From Candidatus Symbiopectobacterium endolongispinus (GTDB lineage Bacteria > Pseudomonadota > Gammaproteobacteria > Enterobacterales > Enterobacteriaceae), in the NCBI RefSeq assembly GCF_018777385.1, contig NZ_JAFJYB010000003.1:124001-188000 (forward strand): a DNA stretch of 64,000 nucleotides. The letters run 5' to 3'. This document shows, one piece after another, positions 40,175 through 50,078 of this stretch. The position numbers and the translations under genes were made by a program. Numbering within the stretch: position 1 is the stretch's first letter; each line of letters opens with the position of its first letter. Under the pieces are notes generated by a model. That model had not been told where the DNA came from and did not search any database. It saw nothing but the letters and a program-made list of their open reading frames with translations.

Positions 40175-41155
40175 ATGAGTCAACAAAAATTGGGCGTACT
40201 GATGGTGAATCTGGGGACGCCCGAAGCCCCGACGCCGCAGGCGGTGAAACGCTATATGGCACAGTTTCTTAGTGATAAACGCGTGGTGGATACGCCGCGC
40301 TGGCTCTGGTGGCCGCTGTTGAATGGCGTGATCCTGCCTTTTCGTTCTCCCCGTGTCGCCAAACTCTATCAGTCTATCTGGACGGTTGACGGTTCTCCGC
40401 TGTTGGCATTCAGTCGACGTCAGGAATGCGCGCTCTCCGCCCGTTTAGGCGACGATATTCCGGTGGCGCTTGGCATGAGCTATGGTTCGCCGAGCTTGCT
40501 GTCGGCGCTGGATAGCCTGTTGCCGCAAGGTGTCACTCAACTGGTGGTGCTGCCGCTCTATCCGCAATACTCCTGCTCTACCACCGGTGCGGTATGGGAT
40601 GGGCTGGCCTATGAACTGCGCACGCGCCGCCAGGTGCCCGGTATCCGTTTTATCCGCGACTATGCGACGCACCCGGTCTATATCGATGCGCTAAAGCAGC
40701 GTGTGGAAGCGTCATTTGCGCTGCACGGCGTGCCAGACCGCTTAGTGATATCGTTCCATGGCATTCCGGTGCGTTATGCTACGGAGGGGGATGACTATCC
40801 TCTGCGCTGTCAGGCGACGGCACAGGCGCTGATCGCTGCATTGGGGCTGGCACCGGAACAGGCGCAAATAACATTCCAATCACGTTTTGGCCGTGAACCT
40901 TGGCTCACCCCTTATACGGATGAAACATTAAAGGGATTACCTGCTCAGGGGATCAAACGCATTCAGGTTATTTGCCCTGGGTTTGCAGCCGATTGTCTGG
41001 AAACGTTGGAAGAAATTCAGGAGCAGAACCGGGAGATTTTCCTGCATGCTGGCGGTGAACAGTTTGCTTATATTCCGGCGTTAAATGATGATGCGCGACA
41101 CATTGATTTGTTTGAAGCGCTGGTGCGTGACGAGTATTTAAAACAGTACTGCTAA
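40175..41155 (+). CDS. hemH: Ferrochelatase
   Basis: HemH inserts Fe2+ into protoporphyrin IX, the last step of haem synthesis. The 326-residue product aligns over its length with E. coli HemH (320). The catalytic His is in SFHGIPVRY, the conserved [11 protein letters not shown] is near residue 233, and the acidic metal-path segment CLETLEEI is near 273. The ATG at 40175 is preceded by GAGGG. It is intact and convergent with ybaL. Confidence 0.97.
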   Translation: MSQQKLGVLMVNLGTPEAPTPQAVKRYMAQFLSDKRVVDTPRWLWWPLLNGVILPFRSPRVAKLYQSIWTVDGSPLLAFSRRQECALSARLGDDIPVALGMSYGSPSLLSALDSLLPQGVTQLVVLPLYPQYSCSTTGAVWDGLAYELRTRRQVPGIRFIRDYATHPVYIDALKQRVEASFALHGVPDRLVISFHGIPVRYATEGDDYPLRCQATAQALIAALGLAPEQAQITFQSRFGREPWLTPYTDETLKGLPAQGIKRIQVICPGFAADCLETLEEIQEQNREIFLHAGGEQFAYIPALNDDARHIDLFEALVRDEYLKQYC

Positions 41156-41159
41156 AAGA

Positions 41160-41182
41160 GCGCAGCGGGGTTACCGCTGCGC
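41160..41182. terminator. Shared hairpin between convergent hemH and ybaL
   Basis: The stem GCGCAGCGG / CCGCTGCGC has a 5-base loop and lies between the two stop codons, without a clear T-tract. Confidence 0.55.
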
Positions 41183-41189
41183 ATTGGTA

Positions 41190-42878
41190 TCAAATCGGGC
41201 ACTCTTTTAGTTCTTCAGCTTTTACCTGCTCAAGCTGTAGCAGGGTAATCATGCTGTTGGCGATTTCGCGTTCACCCATCACCACCTGATTGGCACCGTG
41301 TTCGGTGATATAGCTGACTTCATCGTCATAATGTGCGAGCGCAATGATCTCCAGATCCGGGCGTTTTTCACGCGCTGCCGCAACGATTTCTCCTGCCTCA
41401 TAGCTGTTAAGAATGGTCAGCAGCAGCCAGCGGGCGCAATCCAACCGAGCCAACTCCATGATTTCCACTTTAGTGGCGTTCCCCAGTACGGCCTTGATGC
41501 CTTGCTCGCGCAGAGCATCCACCCGCGCACGCGAATTCTCGATGACCACAATAGGAATGCCTTCCTGATGCAGTTTGGCACCGATCAGGCTGCCAACACG
41601 GCCATAACCGACCAATAGGGCGTGATTACACATATCAACCGGAATTTGCTTCTCTTCTTCGATGGCTTCTTCCACGATCTGCTCATCAATGGTCTCTGTT
41701 TTCTCCAGATAGCGTTCCAGCAGATTAAAAAGCAACGGGTTGATCATAATCGACAGAATCGCCCCTGCCAGCACCAGATTGCGCCCTTGCTCAGACAAGA
41801 GACCGAGCACAACGCCCAGGCCCGCCAAGATAAAGGCGAACTCGCCAATTTGCGCCAGGCTGGTCGAGATAGTCAGTGCGGTACGTTTGGAGTGGCCGAA
41901 CATACGTACCAGTACAAAAGCGGCCGCTGATTTACCGAACACGATAATGGCCAACGTAATGATGACGGCCATCGGTTCGTTCACCAGAATCATCGGATCG
42001 AACAGCATGCCCACCGAAACAAAAAACAGTACGGCGAAGGCGTCACGCAGTGGCAGTGTATCGTGGGCGGCGCGTTGACTGAGTTCTGATTCGTTCAGCA
42101 TCACACCCGCAAAGAAGGCACCCAGTGCGAATGAAACATCAAACAGCTTCACGGCACCGAAAGCGATGCCGAGAGCCATCGCCAATACGGCGAGGGTGAA
42201 CAGTTCCCGTGAGCCGGTAGCGGCGCTTTTTGCCAACACACAAGGCACTAGGCGACGGCCCACCACAATCATCAGCGTGATAAAAGCAACCACTTTGCCG
42301 ATGGTCCAAGCCAGGTCGCGAATCAGTTTACCGGTATCAGCATGCTCAGCGCCTATCATGTCACGGAACGCGGGCAGCAATACCAGCGTCAACACCATCG
42401 CCAAATCTTCTACGATCAACCAGCCAATGGCGATTTGTCCGCGCTGGCTGTCAATCAGTTGCCGTTCTTCTAATGCGCGCAGCAGCACTACGGTACTGGC
42501 AGTGGATAAGCACAGCCCAAACACCAATCCGCTTGCCAGACTCCAGCCGAGCAGGGTGGAAAGGCCCATCCCTAGCAGCGTGGCAAAGGCGATTTGTGCA
42601 ATGGCACCGGGAATAGCGATGGATTTCACCGCCATGAGATCTTTAAGCGAGAAATGCAGGCCGACACCAAACATAAGCAGAATAACCCCAAGTTCAGCCA
42701 ATTCAGGTGCTAACGCGGTATCCGCGACAAAACCTGGGGTAAACGGCCCCACCAGAACCCCTGCGACCAGATAGCCGACTAAAGGGGATATGCGTAGTCG
42801 ATTGGCCAGAATCCCCAGCAAGAACGCGAGGACCAGACCTACGGCAATGGTGGATATTAGTGGTGTGGTTGCATGCAT
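41190..42878 (-). CDS. ybaL: CPA2-family cation/proton antiporter with TrkA-N domain (YbaL)
   Basis: YbaL is a KefB/KefC-like monovalent cation:proton antiporter. The ATG at 42878, with AAGGAG upstream, gives 562 residues (E. coli 558). About 12 membrane helices (residues 8-385) carry the family cores RISPLVGYLVAGVLVGPFTPG and IGWLIVEDLAMVL. A cytoplasmic Rossmann domain follows (HALLVGYGRVGSLIG, about 415). It is intact. An in-frame start at 42932 adds residues without family support. Confidence 0.95.
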   Translation of the reverse strand: MHATTPLISTIAVGLVLAFLLGILANRLRISPLVGYLVAGVLVGPFTPGFVADTALAPELAELGVILLMFGVGLHFSLKDLMAVKSIAIPGAIAQIAFATLLGMGLSTLLGWSLASGLVFGLCLSTASTVVLLRALEERQLIDSQRGQIAIGWLIVEDLAMVLTLVLLPAFRDMIGAEHADTGKLIRDLAWTIGKVVAFITLMIVVGRRLVPCVLAKSAATGSRELFTLAVLAMALGIAFGAVKLFDVSFALGAFFAGVMLNESELSQRAAHDTLPLRDAFAVLFFVSVGMLFDPMILVNEPMAVIITLAIIVFGKSAAAFVLVRMFGHSKRTALTISTSLAQIGEFAFILAGLGVVLGLLSEQGRNLVLAGAILSIMINPLLFNLLERYLEKTETIDEQIVEEAIEEEKQIPVDMCNHALLVGYGRVGSLIGAKLHQEGIPIVVIENSRARVDALREQGIKAVLGNATKVEIMELARLDCARWLLLTILNSYEAGEIVAAAREKRPDLEIIALAHYDDEVSYITEHGANQVVMGEREIANSMITLLQLEQVKAEELKECPI

Positions 42879-43422
42879 CCCGACTCCTTTTACCATTGTT
42901 GAAAAACGTCCATGAGCAGACTTCTTGAACAAATTCTATTTCATTTGAAGAAATCCTGCTTGGGAAAATGAGGGTATTCTAGTAAAAATCTTCGTTTACT
43001 CATTGAATCTAAGTCTAACATAGATTTCATGATGCTTTCGTCAGATAAGCATTGATAAACCAACGTTATTGCTCTCATGAAGATACTTTATCATGTCTGT
43101 TATGCCGCATTTTCATCCCGTGTGCTGAGGGGAACCGGTTTCTCTGTGTTAAAAACCTTAGAATAGCGGGGGTAAATGACATAAATACAACAGAATTAAA
43201 TGAACTGACCATTTTCATCAGCTTTCTCTTGTGATTCATGCGCGCAATGCCGGTTTTTCTTGTGATACAGGTCACAGGGTGCAAATGAAACCGAGCGTTG
43301 AATAAAAGTGCGCTATTCTTGAGGGAGATCTCAATCTGCGCGTACCTGACTAAGACCAGGACTGGCAGAGGGCTGTTACCGCATTATTTTAACAAGGGTT
43401 GTTTATTTAACGGAGAATTTCC
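42879..43422. other. Gene-free ybaL-ushA interval with CRP site
   Basis: These 544 bases hold no credible gene; E. coli has fsr here. A consensus CRP box TGTGA-TACAGG-TCACA is at 43261-43276, about 160 bases before the ushA ATG. A possible -10 TATTCT lies at about 43313. This would place ushA under catabolite control. Confidence 0.6.
43261..43276 (+). promoter_or_regulatory. CRP binding site upstream of ushA
   Basis: Both half-sites TGTGA and TCACA are exact, with the standard 6-base spacer. Activity is inferred from the motif only. Confidence 0.7.
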
Positions 43423-45077
43423 ATGCGTTTTGCAACGAAAGCGTTAGGACATGCTATTGCGATGTCGCTGGTTTTTACCTCGGCAGGGGCGTTGGCGTGG
43501 GAAAAAGATAAAACCTATGACATCACCATCCTCCACACCAACGATCACCACGGCCATTTCTGGCATAACGAATACGGTGAATATGGGTTGGCAGCGCAAA
43601 AAACGCTGGTGGATCAGATTCGTCAGGAGGTGGCCGCTAAAGGCGGCAGCGTGCTGCTGCTGTCCGGCGGGGATATCAACACCGGGGTGCCTGAATCTGA
43701 CTTGCAGGATGCAGAGCCCGATTTTCGCGGCATGAATATGGTGGGCTATGATGCCATGGCGCTTGGCAACCATGAGTTTGATAACCCGCTCTCGGTACTG
43801 CGCCAGCAGGAGAAGTGGGCAACATTCCCGTTGCTGTCCGCCAATATCTATCAAGAGAGTACGCAACAGCGTCTGTTCAAACCCTATGCGCTGTTTGATA
43901 AGCAAGGTATTAAAATTGCGGTTATCGGTTTGACCACTAGTGACACAGCAAAATTAGGTAATCCGGAATTTTTCACCGATATCGAGTTTCGCAAGCCGTC
44001 GACGGAAGTGAAATCGGTGGTCGATCAACTGCGTAGCACTGAAAAGCCCGACGTGATTATCGCTGCAACCCATATGGGACACTATGACGATGGTCAGCAC
44101 GGCTCCAATGCGCCAGGGGATGTCGAAATGGCGCGTAGCCTGCCGGCAGGCTATCTGGACATGATTGTGGGTGGTCACTCACAAGACCCGGTCTGTATGG
44201 CGAGTGAAAACAAGAAGCAGGTAGATTATGTACCGGGTACACCCTGTGCGCCGGATCGGCAAAATGGTACCTGGATCGTGCAGGCCCACGAATGGGGTAA
44301 ATATGTTGGGCGCGCTGATTTCACGTTCAAAAATGGCACGCTGACGCTGGCCCATTACCAACTTATTCCGGTCAACCTGAAGAAAAAGGTGGAGAAGACC
44401 GGTGGCGGCACCGAACGCGTCTATTATACCCAGGAGATCAAACAGGATGATGGCGTGGTGAAAATGCTGACGCCGTTTCAGGAAAAAGGTCAGGCACAGC
44501 TGGATGTGAAGGTCGGAAGCGTAAAAATGGCACGCTGGATGGCGATCGCAAACAGGTGCGCTTCTATCAAACTAATCTGGGACATCTGCTGTTATCCGCC
44601 CAGCGCGAACGCGCTAATGCAGATTTTGCCGTGATGAGCGGTGGCGGGATACGTGACTCCATTCAGCCCGGTGATATCACCTATAAAACGGTGCTGAAAG
44701 TGCAACCGTTCGCCAATACCTTGGTTTATGTCGATATGAAAGGCAGCGAGGTTGAGAAATACCTGGCTGCGGTGGCGAACAAGAAAGTGGATTCCGGTGC
44801 CTACGCCCAGTTCCTGAACGTCAGCCTGGTGGCCGATGGACAAGGTGTTCAGGATGTGAAAATCAAGGGTGAACCGTTGCAGGCGGATAAAACCTACCGT
44901 ATGGCAACGCTGAACTTCAATGCGATGGGCGGTGATGGTTATCCGCGTCTGGATGGATTGCCGACTTACGTCAACACCGGTTTTGTCGATGCCGAGGTAC
45001 TGAAGCAGTATATCGAGCAACATTCACCGCTTGATGCAGCGGCCTATGCGCCAAAAGGCGAAATTCAATACCGTTGA
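43423..45077 (+). pseudogene. ushA: Periplasmic UDP-sugar hydrolase / 5'-nucleotidase UshA, frameshifted
   Basis: UshA hydrolyses extracellular nucleotides and UDP-glucose. The signal peptide (to AGALAW) and metallophosphatase domain are intact: HTNDHHGHF, GGDINTG, GNHEFDN, THMGHY, GGHSQD. At 44523-44527 an A run has two bases too many. The frame leaves homology at KVGSVK where the family continues NGTLDGDR. The C-terminal substrate-binding domain (VRFYQTNLG, SGGGIRDS, NFNAMGGDGYPR) continues in the other frame to 45077. The product would be a truncated enzyme without its substrate-binding domain. It is a single lesion in a homopolymer, so sequence error is possible. Confidence 0.85.
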
Positions 45078-45099
45078 TGAAATGGTCGTGCTAATATTA

Positions 45100-45135
45100 A
45101 AGAGGGCTTACAGATAGGTAAGCCCTCTTTTTTAT
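45100..45135 (+). terminator. ushA terminator
   Basis: The perfect 11-bp stem AAGAGGGCTTA / TAAGCCCTCTT is followed by a T run. Confidence 0.9.
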
Positions 45136-45303
45136 GTCCATCGCTCATCAATTGCGAAGTGCTCTTTTGTGATGGACGTAACAGTTAAATGTTAGCGATA
45201 ACATTTTTAGCGCGCTCAGCATCACAAACGTGATCTGTTGTTGTTTTTTATTGAAAAACCTTTGGTATTTTATTAAAGCTTCTTTTCAATATAGGGTGTT
45301 GGA

Positions 45304-46689
45304 ATGAAGAAGGGGTTTGTTTTGTCATTGCTTGGCGCATGTATTGCGTTCAGTTCTCAGGCGGGTGCCGCAGCCCTACCTGCCGTTGTCACTTTTACCG
45401 ATAATGGCAAAGTGTGCGATGTCACGCAATATGGCGCGGAAGGTCATCGCTTGCAAATTGCACTGAATGCGGATTCATTCCAACGCGCTATCGATAATTG
45501 TGCGGCCGCAGGCGGCGGTACGGTGCTGGTGCCGGAAGGTAACTATCTGGTCAACCCACTGTTCCTGAAAAGCAATGTGCGTCTGAACTTGGCGAAGAAC
45601 GCCACCATTGTGGCTTCGACAGAAGAAGCAGCCTATCGTGCTACGGAGCAGACCAAATACGCCGAGGCGGAAAATGGCTGGTTGCCGTTTATCAGCGTTG
45701 CTGATGCCAAGAACGTCACTATAACCGGTGAAGGTACCATTGATGGTCAAGGTGCCGTGTGGTGGGAGCGCTGGCGTGCCAATATTTGTGCCACGGGTAA
45801 AAAGGGGGGCACCGATCGTCCGCGTTTGATCTACATCACCCGTTCCAGCAATGTGCTGGTGGATGGCGTTACCCTGACGCACTCACCGAGTTTCCATGTG
45901 GTGATGCGCTACGCGCATGACGTTAACGTCAACAACACAAAAATTCTGTCGCCTTGGCACGCACCGAACACCGATGCCATCGATCCTATCGACAGCCAGA
46001 ACATTCGTATCACCAATAACTTTATCGACTGTAACGACGACCATATTGCCATCAAGACCGAGAAGCCCGATTAGCGTTTCCCTGAAGGCGTCGTCGACAA
46101 TATATACATTGCGAACAACGTATTGCGTCAGGGACGCGGTATTTATATCGGCAGCGAAACCTCCGGCGGCGTGAACAATGTGCTGGTGGAAAATAACCAG
46201 TTCGAAGGTTCGATGTACGGTATTCGTATCAAGACTCTGCGCGGTAAAGGCGGTGAGGTGAAAAACATCACTTATCGCAACACCAAAATGGTCGATGTCG
46301 ATATTCCGCTGGTGTTTGCTGGCTACTACAAGGCGGCTCCCATTGTGCAAGCCGAAGTGGACAAACTGCTGGCAGAAGGCGGTTTCACCATGGGTGAACA
46401 AATTTACCCGCCAGATACCGATGCCAAACAGCCGTTTGATAAATATAAGACGCCGCATTTTAGCAATGTGACGATCGAAAACCTGGAATCAACCGGCAAA
46501 AGCAAAGCTGCTGCGTACATCATTGGTGTACCCGAAGCACCCTTGAGCGGTTTCCATTTTGACAACGTGCGTATCGATGCCGATCAAGGGATCCGCGTGC
46601 GTAACGCTGAAGTGCAAACCAAAGGTTTAACCCTCAACGTGAAGCAAGGGCCGACGTTGTTGGTTGAAAAAGGGGCTAAGATCGATTAA
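45304..46689 (+). pseudogene. Glycoside hydrolase family 28 (polygalacturonase-type), nonsense mutation
   Basis: This is a secreted right-handed beta-helix enzyme. A signal peptide ends near SQAGAA and the corrected length is about 461 residues. GH28 motifs are present: NTDAID at the first catalytic Asp, CNDDHIAIK for the Asp pair, and RIK (YGIRIKT). The family GHG motif reads GRG (GRGIYIGSE). A TAG at 46072-46074 interrupts after KTEKPD, and the frame continues without shift to 46689. GH28 enzymes split pectic polymers, fitting a plant-associated ancestor. Truncation removes the RIK motif and the end of the helix. I do not assign a specific peh gene. Confidence 0.82.
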
Positions 46690-47128
46690 TTACCCGTTCT
46701 GAAGCGGTGGCAGGGGACACACTGGCCGTGGAGTCCTCTGCCATCAGCTTCTTTTACGCTTCATACTTCACGCTGTGGCGGCGTTGGCCACACTTGATTA
46801 CGATGAAACATCTCCCATAAATTCTGGCCAAGCTTTTTCGTCCGGGCCGTGATCGTTTCGTGCGCGTTAACCACTGCGTTTATCCGCACCGGGCATGGCA
46901 TGCGCCCGACTCGGGGCGTTCAATCTCCATCGCTCCGAGACCCCAGGCTTTTCGTGGAAAACTCGTCTAATCCATGGGACTCGCCCTGGTGGGGCCGCTG
47001 CTAGCAGCGTTCAAAAATGCTCCCGGCATTTTTGTCAGACGCGGCGCTGACTTACGCGTGGTCCTGCCGCTCACCCGGTGGTCTCGTGTACCTCAGCGTT
47101 ATTTTTAACGCCATACAACATCAAAAAA
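46690..47128. other. Gene-free GC-rich interval after the GH28 gene
   Basis: A hairpin at 46709-46742 (GGCAGGGGAC with GTCCTCTGCC) is a possible terminator for the GH28 gene. About 46750-47110 is GC-rich and structured, without a credible reading frame. It contains AGCGTTCAAAAATGC/TCCCGGCATTTTTG-like complementary segments (47008-47034). It could be a degraded element. Confidence 0.4.
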
Positions 47129-47606
47129 TTAATCCCGTTTGGCAATATCACTAAATGACGCTTTCAGCAGTTTTGCCAAATCGGTGGGCGCAAGCCCGAT
47201 ATCCAGTCCGCGCTTGCCACCGGAAACGTAAATCACCGGGAAGAGCTGCGCCGGTTCATCGATGGCGGTTGGCAGCTTTTTTCTGTCCTAACGGGCTGAT
47301 ACCGCCTACCAGATAGCCCGTAACCCGCTGAGCCAGCATAGGGTCGGCCATATCCGCTTTTTTGGCACCAAAGGCTCGCGCCACCTTCTTTAAATCCAAC
47401 TGCCCGGAGACTGGAGTTATGGCAACGGCTAAGTGTTTGGCATCGCCGTTCAGCGATACCAGCAGGGTTTTGTACACCTGCTCTTTATTCAACCCCAGCT
47501 TACGCGCGGCTTCTTCGCCAAAATTGGTTTCGTTTGGATCATGGTCGTAGCTGTGAAGTTGGAAAGCGACCTTATTTTTTTCCAGAAGTTTTACTGCTGG
47601 TGTCAT
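47129..47606 (-). pseudogene. ybaK: Cys-tRNA(Pro)/Cys-tRNA(Cys) deacylase YbaK, frameshifted
   Basis: YbaK clears Cys mischarged on tRNA-Pro. The N-terminal two thirds match closely ([12 protein letters not shown] to [13 protein letters not shown]). At the A6 run (T6 at 47277-47282 on the + strand) the frame shifts. The remaining family residues ([21 protein letters not shown], to AKRD) lie in another frame, ending at 47129. About 47 residues are lost, including the GGKRGLDI substrate loop. A single homopolymer lesion, so sequence error remains possible. Confidence 0.82.
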
Positions 47607-47634
47607 GGTGCTCGTTCCTTAATCAATCCCGTCG

Positions 47635-48435
47635 TTATTGCTTTGCATTAACAGGTTGTAGCAGGGAAGGCAGGCTATTGTCGCCGTACAGATGCAACGC
47701 ACCGACAGCCACGACATAATGTCCGCTCGGCAGTGCTTGTAACTGATCGCGCCAGCGGGTATTGCGCTGACGCATCAATACCTCGGACAAGGCGTGGCTG
47801 AACGTCGCCGGCATAGCGGCAGCGGATTTTGCTGGCGGTCCTTCCAGCCACCAGCCGGTCATCACCTGAAGCAGACGCGCATTAACGTGCCAGTGATCCA
47901 GCGTATCTTCCAGTAATGCTACACCACCTGCGGCAATTGTCGCAGCATGGCGAGCTGTTCTTGCTGACCTTCAAGTTCAATCACCGGAATGTTTGCCGCT
48001 TTGGCGGCCTGAATCAATTGATAATCGATGCCATAGTGAGGACGTAGACCGAGCGATTGCGCTTGCATCGCCCGGAGCGTCAGCGCCGCGTGCCAGGCGG
48101 GCAGATGCTCAAAGCGGTTCAGGCTAAGCGCCAGTATGCTGGAACAGCTGATAGCGTTCTGGATCCAGGCGCTCCGCCAGCGGAATTGGCTCATACTCTT
48201 CCTGCAACGGCGAACCCATATCGGAGATATCGGCTTCTACCACCAGTGCAGTAGACTGCTGCAATTGTTGCAGCAACACCTCCGGCAACGGAGACATGGC
48301 TTCGCTGCCCATATGGATACTGCCCACCAAATGCAGGCGTCCGCCGTTTGTCAGCGAAACATCCAGTGCGGGGTAGGCATAGGCGACCGGGGAAATTAAT
48401 CCCAACCACGTGGCCAGTTGGCGCAGTAACGTCAT
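47635..48435 (-). pseudogene. ybaP: TraB/GumN-family protein YbaP, two frameshifts
   Basis: The TraB-like metalloprotease-type fold is recognisable. LVGSIHMGS with Glu in VVEADIS lies in the first part, GLRPHYGIDYQL in the second, and AVGALHLYGDNSLP near the end. These are in successive frames, with breaks near 48130 and 47930. The ATG at 48435 begins MTLLRQLATWLGLI. Function in E. coli is unknown. It is inactive as it stands. Confidence 0.8.
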
Positions 48436-48505
48436 GATTTATCTCCATCAACCACAAACGCTCATGCTAACCGCTTGTGCCGCGCGAGGATACTTCCATA
48501 AGGAT

Positions 48506-48537
48506 GAAAAATCCCCAACCGTGTTACTGTTGGGGAT
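48506..48537 (-). terminator. qmcA-ybbJ terminator
   Basis: The stem ATCCCCAAC / GTTGGGGAT is flanked by AAAA on the + strand (T-tract for the - strand), just past the ybbJ stop. Confidence 0.8.
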
Positions 48538-48552
48538 AGTCGGGAAGGACGG

Positions 48553-49011
48553 TTAAACCTTGAGGGCGCGGACGTGTAGCGTAATGCCGTCAACGGCAAT
48601 CACTTCTACGGTAGTGCCGACGGGCAGAGCTTCATCGGTTTTGATCCGCCAGGTGCTGTCACCGATTCTGGCACGGCCGATGCCATCCTCAACCGCTTCG
48701 GTGGTAGTGGCACGCACTCCTATCAGTTGCCGACTGCGTTGGTTCAGCAGTGTGGCATCTGCTATCCGGCGTGAACGGCTACGCAGCCAGTACCACCACA
48801 GCAGCGCGACGATGATGGTCAGCACGGCAAATAACGTTCCCTGCCACGCCCAAGGTAGCGGTAATACCCAGGTTAACAAACCAATGATAACGGCAGACAC
48901 GCCGCTCCACAGTAAATAACCGCTGGCCCCAAGCATCTCAGCCGCCAGTAGTAGACCACCGAGCGAGAGCCACACCCAGTGGGCATTCTCAGCCAGCAGT
49001 TCAACGTCCAT
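48553..49011 (-). CDS. ybbJ: NfeD-like inner-membrane protein YbbJ
   Basis: The product is 152 residues, the same length as E. coli YbbJ. Two or three N-terminal membrane helices (LSLGGLLLAAEMLGASGYLLW) are followed by a C-terminal OB-fold (RQLIGVR... VEVIAVDGITLHVRA). NfeD proteins pair with SPFH/stomatin proteins. It overlaps the 3' end of the broken stomatin gene qmcA by 11 bases. It remains intact while its partner is not. Confidence 0.92.
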   Translation of the reverse strand: MDVELLAENAHWVWLSLGGLLLAAEMLGASGYLLWSGVSAVIIGLLTWVLPLPWAWQGTLFAVLTIIVALLWWYWLRSRSRRIADATLLNQRSRQLIGVRATTTEAVEDGIGRARIGDSTWRIKTDEALPVGTTVEVIAVDGITLHVRALKV

Positions 49012-49865
49012 TCTGGCTCCGGGCGTTTCCGCTATCTTTAATCAACTCGGCGATACCGCCAATAGCGCCCATCAGATTGCTGGCATCCAGGGGCATCATG
49101 ATAACTTTGCTGTTGTCGGCAGAACCAATCTCTTTCAATGCATCGGTATATTTTTGTGCCACAAAGTAGTTGATGGCCTGAATATTACCGGAGGCAATAG
49201 CATCAGAGACCATCTGGGTGGCGCGTGCTTCTGCTTCCAGAAACGCGGATTGACGCTTCCCCTATCAGCTTTTAAAATTTGCGACTGCTTTTCACCTTCC
49301 GCTTAAAGAATGTCGGCTCGTTTGGTTCGTTCGGCTTTCATCTGGGCGTTCATCGAGGCGATCAGTTCGGCGGGTGGGCGCACATCGAGGATCTCAATAC
49401 GGGTGATTTTATGCCCCACGGGCCAGTGGCTTCATCGACAATATGCAGCAGGCGAGTGTTGATGCTGTCACGCTGCGACAGCATTTCATCCAGTTCCATA
49501 GAACCCAGCACGGTACGGATGTTGGTCATGGTCAGGTTTTTGATCGCCAATTCGAGTGAACTGACCTCATAAGCAGCACGTGCCGCTTCCACTACCTGAA
49601 TAAAGCAGATGGCATCAATCGTCACGTTGGCGTTGTCTTTGGAAATCACTTCCTGGGAGGGAATCTCAAGTACCTGCTCCATCATATTGATTTTGCGACC
49701 AATGCGATCCATGAACGGTACCACCAGGTTTAACCCCGGCATCAGTGTCTTGGTGTGGCGGCCAAAACGTTCTACGGTCCACTGATAGCCTTGCGGCACG
49801 ATCTTGATCCCTGACCATACAATAACCAGTGCAACAAATATCAATACGGGAATGACACTCAGCAT
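49001..49865 (-). pseudogene. qmcA: SPFH/stomatin-family membrane protein QmcA, multiple lesions
   Basis: QmcA is an inner-membrane stomatin-type protein, partner of YbbJ. The ATG at 49865 has a perfect GGAGGTG. The SPFH domain ([14 protein letters not shown] through [12 protein letters not shown]) is intact to WGIK. There one A is missing at the A4 run (49407-49410), then TAA at 49303-49305 replaces the Glu codon of ILEAEG. A further shift with loss of some repeats of the coiled coil follows near 49255-49270. The C-terminus (MVSDAIASGNIQAINYF to 49001) is conserved. Three lesions mark a real pseudogene. Confidence 0.88.
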
Positions 49866-50078
49866 GGTTTTCACCTCCAAAGGTAGTTTTAAAAATAATT
49901 TATTGAAATAAAACTATATTTTTCTTCATCCTGAAAAGGCTATTCTAGCGCCGTCGGTGCATAAAGCCCATCTTTTCGCAGGCGTAATCGCGCGTTGTCA
50001 TTGGCGTATTATCTGAAAATAGCAAAAACGAGAGGTGAGGCAAGCAGGGGCGCTAATACACCACGGCAAGAGGTTGGA

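Noticed and set aside
43052-43284. Small ORFs between ybaL and ushA
   Set aside because: Overlapping 60-69-codon frames on both strands with no ribosome-binding site or family resemblance.
46750-47110. Transposase or integrase remnant in the GC-rich interval
   Set aside because: No frame with recognisable transposase residues could be found; kept only as an unexplained interval.
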